From Pseudobacteroides cellulosolvens ATCC 35603 = DSM 2933 (GTDB lineage: Bacteria; Bacillota; Clostridia; Acetivibrionales; DSM-2933), in the NCBI RefSeq assembly GCF_001262605.1, contig NZ_LGTC01000001.1, forward strand, positions 4,660,001 through 4,724,000: a DNA stretch of 64,000 nucleotides, read 5' to 3'. A program made the position numbers and the translations under genes. Below the pieces are notes generated by a model. The model did not search any database. It was not told the DNA's origin and worked only from the letters and a program-made list of their open reading frames with translations. Positions 15,496-25,207 of this stretch are shown one piece after another; position 1 is the stretch's first letter; each line of letters opens with the position of its first letter.

Positions 15496-17574
15496 ATGTC
15501 GGAAGAAAATTTAGGCTTTAATGAAGAAGAGGATCTGGGTAAAAATTATGACTCCAGGCTTATGAAAAGACTTCTTAAATATGCCAAACCATATAGGCTG
15601 TTTTTTGCAATATCCATAATTCTTCTTTTTGCTACAACCCTGACCGATCTATCAGGTCCTCTAATTATGAAAAAGGTTATAGATGATTACCTTTACGGAT
15701 ACACAAAGCCGCTGGTAGCTACCGCTGCAGCTCCGAATGAAAAATCAATTGACGGCAAAAAGTTTACACAAGTTGATGGTATATTAAATGTTGCAAATCC
15801 GGATAGTATTTACTCAATGATCTATGTAGGCAAGAAGGCATACCTTGTTAAAGGCCACTTACAAAACATCCCAAACTCAGCAGGCTTAATAGTTAATGAT
15901 CAGGCAGGCAGTTTGGTTTATAAAACAAAAGACGGCAGTTTCCCTGCTAAAAGCCTAACCAAAGATGAAATAAAGATTTTAAGATCTAAAGACATAAGCT
16001 CTGTAAAATTATTGGGCTTCATGTTTATCGGCATTATAGTATTAGGGTTTCTGCTGAATTTCTTACAAATATCACTTTTAAGCTATACCAGCCAGACAAT
16101 CATTTTCAATATGAGAATGGAAATTTTCAACCACATTCAAAAGCTCCCGCTGAGCTTCTTTGATAAAAACCCTGTGGGAAGGCTTGTGACAAGGGTAATA
16201 AGCGATACTGAAAATCTTAATGATATGTATACCAATGTGCTGGTTAACCTTATAAAAGACATTTCCATATTAGCTGGAATATCCATCATTATGTTAAGTC
16301 TTAATTTCAAGCTTGCACTTATTGTTCTGGCAGTTCTGCCTATTGTTGCGGTTGCTGCAGGGATATTCAGAATAAAAATACGTGCAATATACAGGTCTGT
16401 GAGGGTAGCCCTTGCTAAAATTAATGCTGCAATGTATGAGAATATCTCAGGCATGAGAATAATACAGGTTTTTGGAAGAGAAAAGGAAAACTTTAAGAAG
16501 TTTGAAGAAATAAACACATCTTATTATAAAGCCGGAATGAAAGAAGTTGTTGCTTTCGGTTTGTTCAGGCCTCTAAATGACCTGGTAGCTGCACTGTGTT
16601 TATCTGTGCTTCTATGGTTTGCAGGCGGTGATGTAATAAGCGGAAGTCTGCAATTTGGAGTTATGTTTGCCTTCGTTAACTATATCACCATGTTCTTCCA
16701 ACCCATTAATGATTTATCTGAAAAGTACAACATACTTCAGTCATCCATGGCATCTTCAGAAAGAATTTTTCTCATACTTGATACACTTGCAGAAGAAGAC
16801 ACTGGGAATGATTTACCTAAAACCAGCAGTATTAAAGGGGACATTGAATTTAAAAATGTATGGTTCGCATATAATAATGAAGAATGGGTATTAAGAGATG
16901 TAAGCTTTCAGGTTCCAAAGGGCAAAACCGTAGCTATAGTAGGTGCAACAGGTGCAGGTAAAACCTCTATCATAAATCTTATAAACAGGCTTTATGAAAT
17001 TCAAAAGGGTGAAATAAACATTGACGGTATAAATGTAAAATCAATAAGCAAAAAGTCTTTAAGGCAGCTAATGTCGGTTGTTCTCCAGGATGTATTTTTA
17101 TTTGGCGGTACAATCAAGGATAATATAAAGCTGAATAACAAAAATATTACCGATGAAAATGTTATAGGTGCATCACAAAACGTTAATGCCGACAAGTTTA
17201 TTATGAACTTTGATAATGGGTATGATGAAGAAGTCAGAGAACGCGGTGCCACACTCTCAGCAGGTCAGAGGCAGCTTTTGGCTTTTGCAAGAGCACTTGC
17301 CTATAATCCTTCAATATTGATACTTGATGAGGCTACAGCCAATATTGATACTGAAACAGAGCTTCTCATACAGGATGCACTGGAAAAAATAACAAAAAAC
17401 CGAACAACAATAGTCATTGCTCATAGACTTTCAACAATCCAGCATGCTGATATGATTATAGTACTTCATAAGGGCAAAATAAGAGAGACAGGAAGTCATC
17501 AGGAGTTGCTTGCAAAGAAAGGCATGTACTTCAACTTATACAATCTGCAGTATAAAAACGTCAATAATGTATAA
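15496..17574 (+). CDS. Heterodimeric ABC exporter, catalytic subunit with large extracellular insertion (YheH/BmrD-like)
   Basis: A 692-aa half-transporter. It has about 100 extra residues (approximately 70-165) between transmembrane helices 1 and 2, expected on the outside face. The permease continues to about residue 430. The ATPase domain has Walker A G-A-T-G-A-G-K-T-S, a non-canonical signature L-S-A-G-Q-R-Q-L and Walker B I-L-D-E-A-T-A with the catalytic Glu present. Family members with the long insertion pair with a subunit like the one just upstream. The combined dimer has one competent ATP site. No regulator gene is adjacent. Confidence 0.88.
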   Translation: MSEENLGFNEEEDLGKNYDSRLMKRLLKYAKPYRLFFAISIILLFATTLTDLSGPLIMKKVIDDYLYGYTKPLVATAAAPNEKSIDGKKFTQVDGILNVANPDSIYSMIYVGKKAYLVKGHLQNIPNSAGLIVNDQAGSLVYKTKDGSFPAKSLTKDEIKILRSKDISSVKLLGFMFIGIIVLGFLLNFLQISLLSYTSQTIIFNMRMEIFNHIQKLPLSFFDKNPVGRLVTRVISDTENLNDMYTNVLVNLIKDISILAGISIIMLSLNFKLALIVLAVLPIVAVAAGIFRIKIRAIYRSVRVALAKINAAMYENISGMRIIQVFGREKENFKKFEEINTSYYKAGMKEVVAFGLFRPLNDLVAALCLSVLLWFAGGDVISGSLQFGVMFAFVNYITMFFQPINDLSEKYNILQSSMASSERIFLILDTLAEEDTGNDLPKTSSIKGDIEFKNVWFAYNNEEWVLRDVSFQVPKGKTVAIVGATGAGKTSIINLINRLYEIQKGEINIDGINVKSISKKSLRQLMSVVLQDVFLFGGTIKDNIKLNNKNITDENVIGASQNVNADKFIMNFDNGYDEEVRERGATLSAGQRQLLAFARALAYNPSILILDEATANIDTETELLIQDALEKITKNRTTIVIAHRLSTIQHADMIIVLHKGKIRETGSHQELLAKKGMYFNLYNLQYKNVNNV

Positions 17575-17621
17575 AAATTTAGAATATACTGTAAGATTGT
17601 ATCGCTTTAAATACTTTCATA

Positions 17622-17650
17622 TTGAATAAAGGGTTTTATTCCGATATAAT
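17622..17650 (+). promoter_or_regulatory. Likely sigma-A promoter of the AI-2E family permease gene
   Basis: TTGAAT (17622-17627), a 17-base spacer and a perfect TATAAT (17645-17650), 47 bases before the ATG. An AGGAGG ribosome site follows near 17680. Confidence 0.65.
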
Positions 17651-17696
17651 TTAATAATACCCTAAAAACTACTTATATAGGAGGTTAATCTAATTA

Positions 17697-18764
17697 ATGG
17701 AAATCATAATCAGTTTTTTTAAAAGAGAATCCACTAGAAGGATTATGATTCTTCTGATACTCACATTATTTTTGTATTTCATGAGAAGCATGTTAAACCT
17801 TTTTCTGCTTACATTTATCTTTACATACCTCATGTACAGAGCACAAAGCTTTATCAGCTCTAAAATACCAAGAGTAGTAAAGGTAAAGCAAAAAGTAGTA
17901 ACTGTGGGCCTTTACCTTTTTCTGGCATTAGCAGTCACTGTCGGTTTATATAATTTCCTGCCTTTGGTAATCGGTGAGATTAAGAATGTAATAAATCAGG
18001 TTTATAATTATTATAACCAACCTCATGAGACAGCACTGGAAAAAAATATAATGTCCTTTTTGAAACAATTTAATATAAAGGATATAAAGTTATCAGATTA
18101 TTTGCATCAAGGTCTCGATATAATGGCTAAGTCAGCCAGCAGTATAAGCAAATTGGGCCTGGACATTTTCTTATCCATTATCCTCAGTCTGTTCTTCCTT
18201 TTGGAAAAAAACAGGATATATAGATTTGTTTCCAAGTTTAAGAGCAGCAAACTTTCGATCTTTTACAATGAAATTGAATACTTTGGCAAAAAGTTTGTAA
18301 ACTCCTTTGGTAAGGTCATAGAAGCCCAATTTGCCATAGCATTTATAAACTGCATTCTGTCTACTATAGCCCTATACATTTTAGGCTTTAGTCAGGTGCT
18401 AGGCTTAGGGTTGATGATTTTTATCCTTGGTCTCATTCCGGTAGCCGGTGTTTTTATTTCCCTTGTTCCGCTTAGCCTTATTGCATTTAATAACGGAGGC
18501 ATAAACCTTGTCCTTGTAGTCTGGATATTGATTGCTGTCCTTCACGCACTGGAGGCATATGTACTAAATCCTAAACTCATGTCCTCAAAAACAGAACTGC
18601 CTGTGTTTCTCACATTTATTATACTTCTTGTAGGTGAGCACTTCTTTAAGGTATGGGGGCTAATAATAGGTATACCAATATTCATGTTTGTATTAGATCT
18701 TGTAGATATAAAAAGTGGTGATGATCATCACAAAAGCTCTAAACTCTTTAAAAAGAATAAGTAG
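17697..18764 (+). CDS. AI-2E family transporter (PerM/UPF0118-type permease)
   Basis: A 355-aa membrane protein with hydrophobic segments at about 15-50 and 60-85, a soluble stretch to about 145, then further helices to residue 340 and a Lys-rich tail. The pattern F-I-L-G-L-I-P-V-A-G-V-F and the A-Y-V-L-N-P-K motif near the C terminus are typical of the AI-2E exporter superfamily. Members move AI-2, or work as Na+/H+ antiporters or ion transporters; the substrate here cannot be told. The gene has its own promoter and a terminator, so it is monocistronic. Confidence 0.85.
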   Translation: MEIIISFFKRESTRRIMILLILTLFLYFMRSMLNLFLLTFIFTYLMYRAQSFISSKIPRVVKVKQKVVTVGLYLFLALAVTVGLYNFLPLVIGEIKNVINQVYNYYNQPHETALEKNIMSFLKQFNIKDIKLSDYLHQGLDIMAKSASSISKLGLDIFLSIILSLFFLLEKNRIYRFVSKFKSSKLSIFYNEIEYFGKKFVNSFGKVIEAQFAIAFINCILSTIALYILGFSQVLGLGLMIFILGLIPVAGVFISLVPLSLIAFNNGGINLVLVVWILIAVLHALEAYVLNPKLMSSKTELPVFLTFIILLVGEHFFKVWGLIIGIPIFMFVLDLVDIKSGDDHHKSSKLFKKNK

Positions 18765-18772
18765 CACATAAA

Positions 18773-18816
18773 AAAAAGCCCTCAACCAGTTCAGCAAACT
18801 GATTTGAGGGCTTTTT
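18773..18816. terminator. Bidirectional rho-independent terminator
   Basis: A 13-bp stem (18773-18785 with 18804-18816) with A-run and T-run at either side. It serves the permease gene on + and the isocitrate dehydrogenase gene on -. Confidence 0.85.
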
Positions 18817-18839
18817 ATATGCAACTGGTTCAGCAATGA

Positions 18840-20048
18840 TTAAAGCATTTTTACCAGTCTGTTATTTATCTCTTTCAAAAACTCTTCTGTATTAACTACC
18901 TTCTTGTCTTTTACTTCAGATAATTGTGCCAAGTCCTTTGTCATTACACCTTCTTCAATTGTAAGAAGTGATGCTTTTTCAAGTTTATCGGCAAACTCAA
19001 CAAGCTCATTTATTCCGTCCATCTCACCGCGTTTTCTAAGAGCTCCGGTCCATGCAAACAATGTAGCCATTGAGTTAGTTGATGTTTCCTGACCCTTAAG
19101 ATGCTGGTAATAATGTCTCTGAACTGTTCCGTGTGCAGCTTCAAACTCATAATATCCTTCAGGTGATACCAAAACAGATGTCATCATTGCAAGACTTCCA
19201 AAAGCTGTTGCAACCATATCTGACATAACATCACCGTCATAGTTCTTACAAGCCCAGATATATCCGCCTTCTGATCTTATAACACGAGCTACTGCATCGT
19301 CTATCAGTGTATAGAAATATTCAATTCCTGCTGCTTCAAATTTCTGTTTATATTCTTTATCATAGATTTCCTGGAAGATATCCTTAAATGTGTGGTCATA
19401 TTTTTTTGAAATTGTATCCTTTGTAGCAAACCATAAATCCTGCTTCATATCAAGTGCATAATTAAAGCATGCTCTTGCAAAACTTTCAATCGATTTGTCC
19501 AGATTGTGCATTCCGAGAATTATTCCTGCACCATCAAAATCATGAATGGTCTGTTTGGTAACTTCTCCGCTTTCTGATGTAAATACAAGTTCTGCCTTTC
19601 CAGCACCTTCAACACGGTATTCAACGTCTCTGTAAACATCACCGTATGCATGTCTTGCAATTGTTATTGGCTTTTTCCAAGTACTTACAAAAGGTTTGAT
19701 GCTGTCTACAATGATCGGTGCTCTGAATACTGTTCCGTCTAAAATTGCCCTTATAGTTCCATTTGGGCTTTTCCACATCTGCTTCAAGTTGTATTCTGTC
19801 ATCCTGTCAGCATTCGGAGTAATTGTTGCACATTTTACACCAACACCATACTTCTTAATTGCATTTGCCGAATCAACTGTAACCTGGTCGTCTGTCTTGT
19901 CCCTGTATTCCAGACCCAAATCATAGTACTCGGTTTTAAGGTCTATGTATGGCTCAAGTAAAATATCCTTTATCATTTTCCAGATGATTCGAGTCATTTC
20001 GTCTCCATCCATCTCAACAAGAGGAACATTCATTTTAATTTTGTCCAT
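18840..20048 (-). CDS. icd: NADP-dependent isocitrate dehydrogenase
   Basis: A 402-aa enzyme converting isocitrate to 2-oxoglutarate and CO2 with NADP+. It belongs to the eukaryote-like homodimeric subfamily, shown by V-E-M-D-G-D-E-M-T-R near the N terminus, the substrate loop with S-P-N-G-T-I-R, and Y-D-G-D-V-M-S-D and E-A-A-H-G-T-V with metal-binding Asp residues. The start at 20048 is chosen because AGGAG lies 7 bases upstream; the frame extends nine codons further without one. The gene stands alone, so it probably supplies 2-oxoglutarate for glutamate synthesis in an incomplete TCA cycle (inference). Confidence 0.95.
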   Translation of the reverse strand: MDKIKMNVPLVEMDGDEMTRIIWKMIKDILLEPYIDLKTEYYDLGLEYRDKTDDQVTVDSANAIKKYGVGVKCATITPNADRMTEYNLKQMWKSPNGTIRAILDGTVFRAPIIVDSIKPFVSTWKKPITIARHAYGDVYRDVEYRVEGAGKAELVFTSESGEVTKQTIHDFDGAGIILGMHNLDKSIESFARACFNYALDMKQDLWFATKDTISKKYDHTFKDIFQEIYDKEYKQKFEAAGIEYFYTLIDDAVARVIRSEGGYIWACKNYDGDVMSDMVATAFGSLAMMTSVLVSPEGYYEFEAAHGTVQRHYYQHLKGQETSTNSMATLFAWTGALRKRGEMDGINELVEFADKLEKASLLTIEEGVMTKDLAQLSEVKDKKVVNTEEFLKEINNRLVKML

Positions 20049-20213
20049 TTCAATTCTCCTTTTCTCCATATCCATATAAAATATAGTAGGGCTTAAATAT
20101 AATTATATTCAAAAGCTTATTTAACCAAGCTATATTTCAATTTAGCCATCACTCTTTTTTCATCTTATTTTAATTTAAAATCACTATATAATCAAGATGT
20201 AATTAAAATAAAA

Positions 20214-22220
20214 TCAATATTTAAAAATGCTTTCCATATAATCATTCTTTGTCTGGTTAAAATGCCTTGAGACAACGTAAAAATCCCTCACGTTTATCAC
20301 ACCATCCATATTAAAGTCTATACTTTCATCATATTTATAATCCCCAGATGTTGAATTAAATAAAAGTGCAAGTTTTATAATATCTATTAAATTTATAACT
20401 CCGTCTTGATTCGCATCTCCGCACCAGATAATGATGGGATTATTCTTCTTCCATAAGACCATGTTTCCCTCGATGGCACCGGTATTTATATTGCACGTAA
20501 AATAGTTAGGTTTCGAAATTTCTAGATTATATCCGGTCTCATTTGCCTTTAAGCCGTTTACTTCAAAGTACCCATGTTCATCTGTGACAGTAGAAATATC
20601 TATTCCCTGAACTCTAATTATAAATCCTTCCATTACAATTGGATTATCGTTTGCCGTTATAAAGTCAGGCATAATATATCCACTTGCTGTAAAAAGAGTC
20701 TCAGGAGTCGATCCAGGCAATGTGGCAGTTGCAGGTGTTATAGTTTGACTTGTCGGAGTTACTGTCTCAGTAGGTGTATATGCAGCTGTAGGTGTAAATG
20801 TCTGTGTTGATGTTAATGTCGGCGTAGGCGTCAGTGTAGGTATTGCTGGAGTTGGTGTTGGCGTTGGTGTCCATGTTGGTGTAGCCGATGCTGTTGGTAC
20901 AAGCAGCCATGTTGGTGTTGCTGTTGGTGTTGCTGTTGGTGTTGCTGTTGGTGTTGCTGTTTCTGTTGGTGGTGCTGCTGTTATCGATGGAGTTGTTGTA
21001 ACAGTAGGCACATTATTATTATGCAAAATAAAGGTCATGCTATCACCTACATCACTTATATCAGAAATGGCAAATCCTGAGTTTTCTTTATTCCACCATG
21101 CTGAATTTGGTGATGTATTGAAATCAAACCTGTCCTTATAACCACTGTGAAACAAGTCTCCCTCTCCCCCTTCATTAATGTCATTCTCCATTTCATACAA
21201 TCCATCTGCTTGCTCAAGTGACACCATATAGTGGCTGTCACTTGACATATTTTGATAATCATTTTTCCCATTTACATCTATATGCCATATAACAAGGCCT
21301 TCATCAGGTATTTTTGACCATCTCCCTTTTTTTACAACACTTTCAACAACAAAGAACTCATTTGCATTAGGCCCGTAATAAACAAAAACATCTGAAGAAT
21401 TGGATTTAATTGTTACCTGCGTTTTATCAGGCAAATCATTGAGCCTAGTAATGCTTCCCCACCCTGACATAAAACTTCTTAAAAATGCATTTGGAGGTTG
21501 AGGATTTGTTTTATCGTTACTTCCCATAATACAATACTGCCCTACTCCATTTGAATCCTGCTGATAGTCATATAAATCAGGATACTCACAAACCAAGTGG
21601 CAATTTTCATGAACCAAAGTTCCTATAGAAGGACTTGCGTCAATATTGCTGATCTGGTACCTGCTAATATATACATCCCCACAATAAAACTTCTCAATCT
21701 CTCCTTGATGAGGCCATAGACCTGATCCCCACTCTATACCCGGCTCCCCTGCATATAACACGTTAACAGCCATTACCATTTTGTTGCTGTCTGTTGTTAG
21801 CTTTGCAAAGTCATACCCGTTTTGTTTCATAAACTCCAATGCCTCATTTACAAGTTCCTTGTCCCTGCCATTGGCATTAATGTCACTATAATAAGATTTT
21901 GGATTTTTGGCTCTGTAATAGCCAAATACGTTATTAGTATACAAAAGTTTACCTTCTGATATGTCAAAAAAATAATCTCTCATTGATCCATTATTATTAA
22001 ATCCGCTGTATCCTTCTTTATTAATAAGGTCATCCATTTCTTCTTTTGATATTTCCCACGGGCAATCTGAGAAATCAATAAGTATTGTCAATCCGGTGAT
22101 GATACTAGTGGTTTTACCGGAAATGGCAAAATTCATAGGTAATGCATATGACTGCAGCATCATTAAATTTAACAACAAAAAGAATGCAGCCAAGGAAGAA
22201 AGCTTCATTATTTGTTTCAT
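20214..22220 (-). CDS. Cellulosomal M6-family metalloprotease with dockerin
   Basis: A 668-aa protein; GGGGAGGAAC precedes the ATG at 22220, so a 16-codon upstream extension is not used. A signal peptide ends at about residue 25 (S-Y-A). The immune-inhibitor-A-like catalytic domain has the zinc motif H-E-N-C-H (His204, Glu205, His208) followed by P-D-L-Y-D, as in M6 peptidases. After about residue 390 comes a long T-P-T/T-A-T-P linker. A small beta X-like module begins S-G-Y-I-M-P-D-F, and a dockerin with two Ca-binding repeats (D-A-N-Q-D-G-V-I-N and D-F-N-M-D-G-V-I-N) ends the protein. It should be docked on a scaffoldin. The substrate may be host, competitor or cellulosomal proteins. Confidence 0.88.
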   Translation of the reverse strand: MKQIMKLSSLAAFFLLLNLMMLQSYALPMNFAISGKTTSIITGLTILIDFSDCPWEISKEEMDDLINKEGYSGFNNNGSMRDYFFDISEGKLLYTNNVFGYYRAKNPKSYYSDINANGRDKELVNEALEFMKQNGYDFAKLTTDSNKMVMAVNVLYAGEPGIEWGSGLWPHQGEIEKFYCGDVYISRYQISNIDASPSIGTLVHENCHLVCEYPDLYDYQQDSNGVGQYCIMGSNDKTNPQPPNAFLRSFMSGWGSITRLNDLPDKTQVTIKSNSSDVFVYYGPNANEFFVVESVVKKGRWSKIPDEGLVIWHIDVNGKNDYQNMSSDSHYMVSLEQADGLYEMENDINEGGEGDLFHSGYKDRFDFNTSPNSAWWNKENSGFAISDISDVGDSMTFILHNNNVPTVTTTPSITAAPPTETATPTATPTATPTATPTWLLVPTASATPTWTPTPTPTPAIPTLTPTPTLTSTQTFTPTAAYTPTETVTPTSQTITPATATLPGSTPETLFTASGYIMPDFITANDNPIVMEGFIIRVQGIDISTVTDEHGYFEVNGLKANETGYNLEISKPNYFTCNINTGAIEGNMVLWKKNNPIIIWCGDANQDGVINLIDIIKLALLFNSTSGDYKYDESIDFNMDGVINVRDFYVVSRHFNQTKNDYMESIFKY

Positions 22221-22253
22221 TTTGTTCCTCCCCACCAATGTGATTGTTATATA

Positions 22254-22356
22254 ATTAGTCATGATCAAAAAATTCTTCCGCTATGAATTTGGCTCATGTG
22301 TTGACTTAACTCGTCAACATCCGCGTAGAAAGCGGAAGAAATTTTTCATTCATGCC
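22254..22356. repeat. MITE-like repeat, copy A
   Basis: The ends (22260-22282 and about 22330-22354) form about 23-bp imperfect inverted repeats containing C-A-T-G-A near the tip and CTTCCGCT inside. The same ends and the internal words CTCATGTGTTG and CTTAACTCGTC recur at 61882-62027. It has no ORF. It sits just upstream of the M6 protease gene, so it could carry or disturb its promoter. Confidence 0.7.
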
Positions 22357-22365
22357 ATAAATAGC

Positions 22366-22400
22366 AAAACGAACTGCTAAATACCTTAGTAGTTCGTTTT
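22366..22400 (-). terminator. Terminator of the glgC-glgD operon
   Basis: A perfect 15-bp stem (22366-22380 with 22386-22400) with a 5-base loop and T-runs, 32 bases after the glgD stop on the - strand. Confidence 0.8.
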
Positions 22401-22431
22401 ATACCATTACAGACTATTCTTTTTACTTATC

Positions 22432-23559
22432 CTAAACAACAGTTCTTCGTCCTACAATGATAGGCCATTCATCATCGCCTTTAAGGTTTTTCCCTTCTGT
22501 AATAAGGACATTTTTATCTACGACAGCATATTGCAGGGATGAACCTGATTCTATGACCGATCCCTGCATTATTATACTATTTTTAATACAAGCTCCCTTT
22601 TTTACGGTAACACCTCTAAAAAGAACGCTATTCTCTACAGTACCTTCAATAATACATCCGTCACCGATAATGGAATTCCTAACCTCAGCCTCATCATTAT
22701 ACTTGGCAGGTGGTTCATCCTTAACCTTTGTATATATTTTACCGCCGTCAACAAACAGCTGGCAGCATACATCAGGGTCTAAAAGCTCCATATTGCACCT
22801 GTAATACATTTTAATAGAGCTTATGCTTCTCCAATAGCTGTTAAACCTATAGCCGTAAATTTTAAGTGAATCCAGCTTTTTAATCAGTACATCCCTCACA
22901 AAGTCATAATTGCCATGAGCTATGCACTCTTCCAAAAGATATATCAGAAGCTCACGCTTCATTACATAAATCCCCATAGAACCCAATGTTCCTTTAGGTC
23001 TTAAGGGCTTTTCCTCAAAATCTGTTATTCTTTCATTATTATCAACCGATAGGATACCCATAATCGGTAAATCCTCAGGATATAAATCACTCATATCCCT
23101 GTATGCTATCGTTATATCAGCACCCTTATCTATATGGTAATCAAGGAGCTTTTCAAAATTAATCTTGCAAACACTGTTTCCTACCGATATAATTACATAC
23201 TCCTGACTGCTTCGTAGTAAATATGTAAGGTTGTTATACATGGCATCTGCAGTACCTTTATACCAGCCTGAGCCATCATCTGAAAGATATGGCGGAAATA
23301 TAAACAAGCCACCATTTTCCCTATCAAGATCCCACTCTTTTCCTGTACCCAAATGATCCATCAGAGAACGGAAATTATACTGTGTTAGTACCCCAATATT
23401 AGTTATACCTGAATTAACCATGTTAGACAGCACAAAATCAATTGCTCTGTACTTACCGCCTACAGGAATAGCCGCTGTAGCCCTGATTGCCGATAACTCC
23501 TTCATACCGCTTTTGTTGCCGCCTGTAAGAATAATTCCCATTGCATTTTTCAATCGCAC
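22432..23559 (-). CDS. glgD: Glucose-1-phosphate adenylyltransferase-like regulatory subunit GlgD
   Basis: A 375-aa paralogue of ADP-glucose pyrophosphorylase: nucleotidyltransferase fold (N-terminal G-I-I-L-T-G-G instead of the catalytic L-L-A-G-G-x-G-S-R-L), then a left-handed beta-helix (I-I-G-D-G-C, S-V-L-F-R-G-V). Loss of the catalytic Gly-rich loop is typical of GlgD, which forms a complex with GlgC and tunes ADP-glucose synthesis for glycogen. The GTG start at 23559 overlaps the end of glgC by 10 bases, so the two are translationally coupled. Confidence 0.9.
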   Translation of the reverse strand: MRLKNAMGIILTGGNKSGMKELSAIRATAAIPVGGKYRAIDFVLSNMVNSGITNIGVLTQYNFRSLMDHLGTGKEWDLDRENGGLFIFPPYLSDDGSGWYKGTADAMYNNLTYLLRSSQEYVIISVGNSVCKINFEKLLDYHIDKGADITIAYRDMSDLYPEDLPIMGILSVDNNERITDFEEKPLRPKGTLGSMGIYVMKRELLIYLLEECIAHGNYDFVRDVLIKKLDSLKIYGYRFNSYWRSISSIKMYYRCNMELLDPDVCCQLFVDGGKIYTKVKDEPPAKYNDEAEVRNSIIGDGCIIEGTVENSVLFRGVTVKKGACIKNSIIMQGSVIESGSSLQYAVVDKNVLITEGKNLKGDDEWPIIVGRRTVV

Positions 23560-24831
23560 ACACCGCCTTTAAATACACTTTTTCCTGACGGAACATTAAG
23601 TGAACAATAATCGTCAGTAGTAACAAATCTGTCTATAACAACATTTTTACCTAGCTCTGCACCATCCGGGACATATGAACTTTCACCCACTACAGTAATT
23701 CCAGAGTAGTAGATCGCTGGCTTTAACTCATTTTCCACCACTTCACCTACTCCTATTTTTACATCATCTCCTATTATTACGCTTTCTCCCAATATACTTT
23801 TGTTAATATATGAGTTAGCCCCCAATTTTACAGTTTGTCATTATTATGGAATCTTCAATCACAGTGTTCTCATCAATAAAGACTCCAGGGAAAATGACTG
23901 AATTGCGAACTGTACCATAAATCATACAGCCTTCTGTAACTATAGATGTTTTGACAACTCCATTAGGCCCAATATAATGCGCAGGCTTTATGGGATTTGG
24001 AGTATATATCTTCCATGTGGGATCAAAAAGATTGAATATTGGAACTCTTTGGATAAGATCCATATTTGATTCCCAGAAGGCTTGAATAGTACCAACATCT
24101 CTCCAATACCCCTCAAACTGATACGCCCACATTCTTTTTCCATCTTTCAACATGTTGGGTATGATGTTTTTACCAAAGTCATTCTCAGACGCAGTATCAT
24201 CATTATCCTTTACAAGATATTCTCTTAAAACATCCCAAGTAAATATGTAAATACCCATAGATGCCAAGGTACTTTTCGGGCTTTTGGGTTTTTCTTCAAA
24301 TTCAATTATGCTGCCATCCGGGTTAGTATTCATAATTCCATATCTGCTAGCTTCGTCATAAGGCACATTAATAACAGAAATTGTTGCATCGGCCTTATTC
24401 TTCTTGTGATGCTCAAGCATAAGTGAATAATCCATTTTATAAATGTGATCACCGGATAAAATTACTACATATTCAGGAGAAATTTTATCGACAAAATGGA
24501 TGTTCTGGTAAACCGCATTTGCAGTTCCCTTATACCACTCACCCACTTCTTCCTTCATATATGGTGAAAGAATTGTAACTCCACCATCCATCCTATCAAG
24601 ATCCCAGGGTTTGCCAATACCGATATGTGCATTAAGTTCTAAAGGTTGGTACTGAGTCAGGACACCAACAGTTTCAATTCCTGAGTTTATACAGTTACTT
24701 AGGGAAAAATCGATTATTCTGTATTTCCCGCCGTATGAAACAGCTGGCTTTGCGACATTCTTAGTGAGGACTCCGAGTCTGCTTCCTTGACCGCCTGCTA
24801 ATAATAGTGCTATCATTTCCGTTTTACTCAT
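23550..24831 (-). pseudogene. glgC: Glucose-1-phosphate adenylyltransferase GlgC, interrupted by one-base frameshift
   Basis: The first 338 codons (from ATG 24831, GGGGAGATGA upstream) encode the catalytic domain with L-L-A-G-G-Q-G-S-R-L, then the start of the beta-helix. The frame stops just after M-T-N-C-K-I-G. The remaining 90 codons, starting near 23825 in another frame, complete a normal GlgC (K-S-I-L-G-E-S-V-I-I-G-D-D) to 23550. The break is at a run of five G on the coding strand (C at 23819-23823); with four, the protein would be about 426 aa, the usual length. It makes ADP-glucose for glycogen. The shift may be a sequencing error, a real mutation, or slippage. Both halves are otherwise intact. 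Confidence 0.88.
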
Positions 24832-25207
24832 GAAATCATCTCCCCATAAAAGATATAGTAATATATTCTTGGAGGGTTTACAATACTTTTTTGAAAACCC
24901 CGGGCAAATATTTATATCGAATAATTATCTAGTATACTTTATATTTTTTTATAAATTTTACCTCATTGATATTTTGCTCTTAAAATTGTAATATTAGTAT
25001 TAGGACTTATCAAGTAATATTTTTATCAAATATTAAATTTTACATATTATTTTTTAGTTATTTTAATACGACATTTACTAATATATTACCTTTTTAATTT
25101 TATTTAAACCGCACTAATTATTTTATATTATTTAAAAAGCATTTATTACTATTATTAAGACATGAACAAAATCACTTGTGAATTAGATATCCAAGGGAGG
25201 AAATATT
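24832..25207. other. AT-rich divergent intergenic region
   Basis: 376 bases between glgC (-) and the oxidoreductase (+). Very AT-rich, with no ORF, hairpin or RNA gene that I can support. It must hold both divergent promoters. AGGGAGG at about 25194-25200 is the oxidoreductase ribosome site. Confidence 0.5.

Noticed and set aside
20574..20810. Plus-strand ORF of 78 aa very rich in Cys (looks like another RiPP precursor)
   Set aside because: It is antisense to the Thr/Pro linker and X-module of the M6 protease; the Cys, Ser and Arg come from the repetitive linker DNA. No ribosome site, no maturase nearby.
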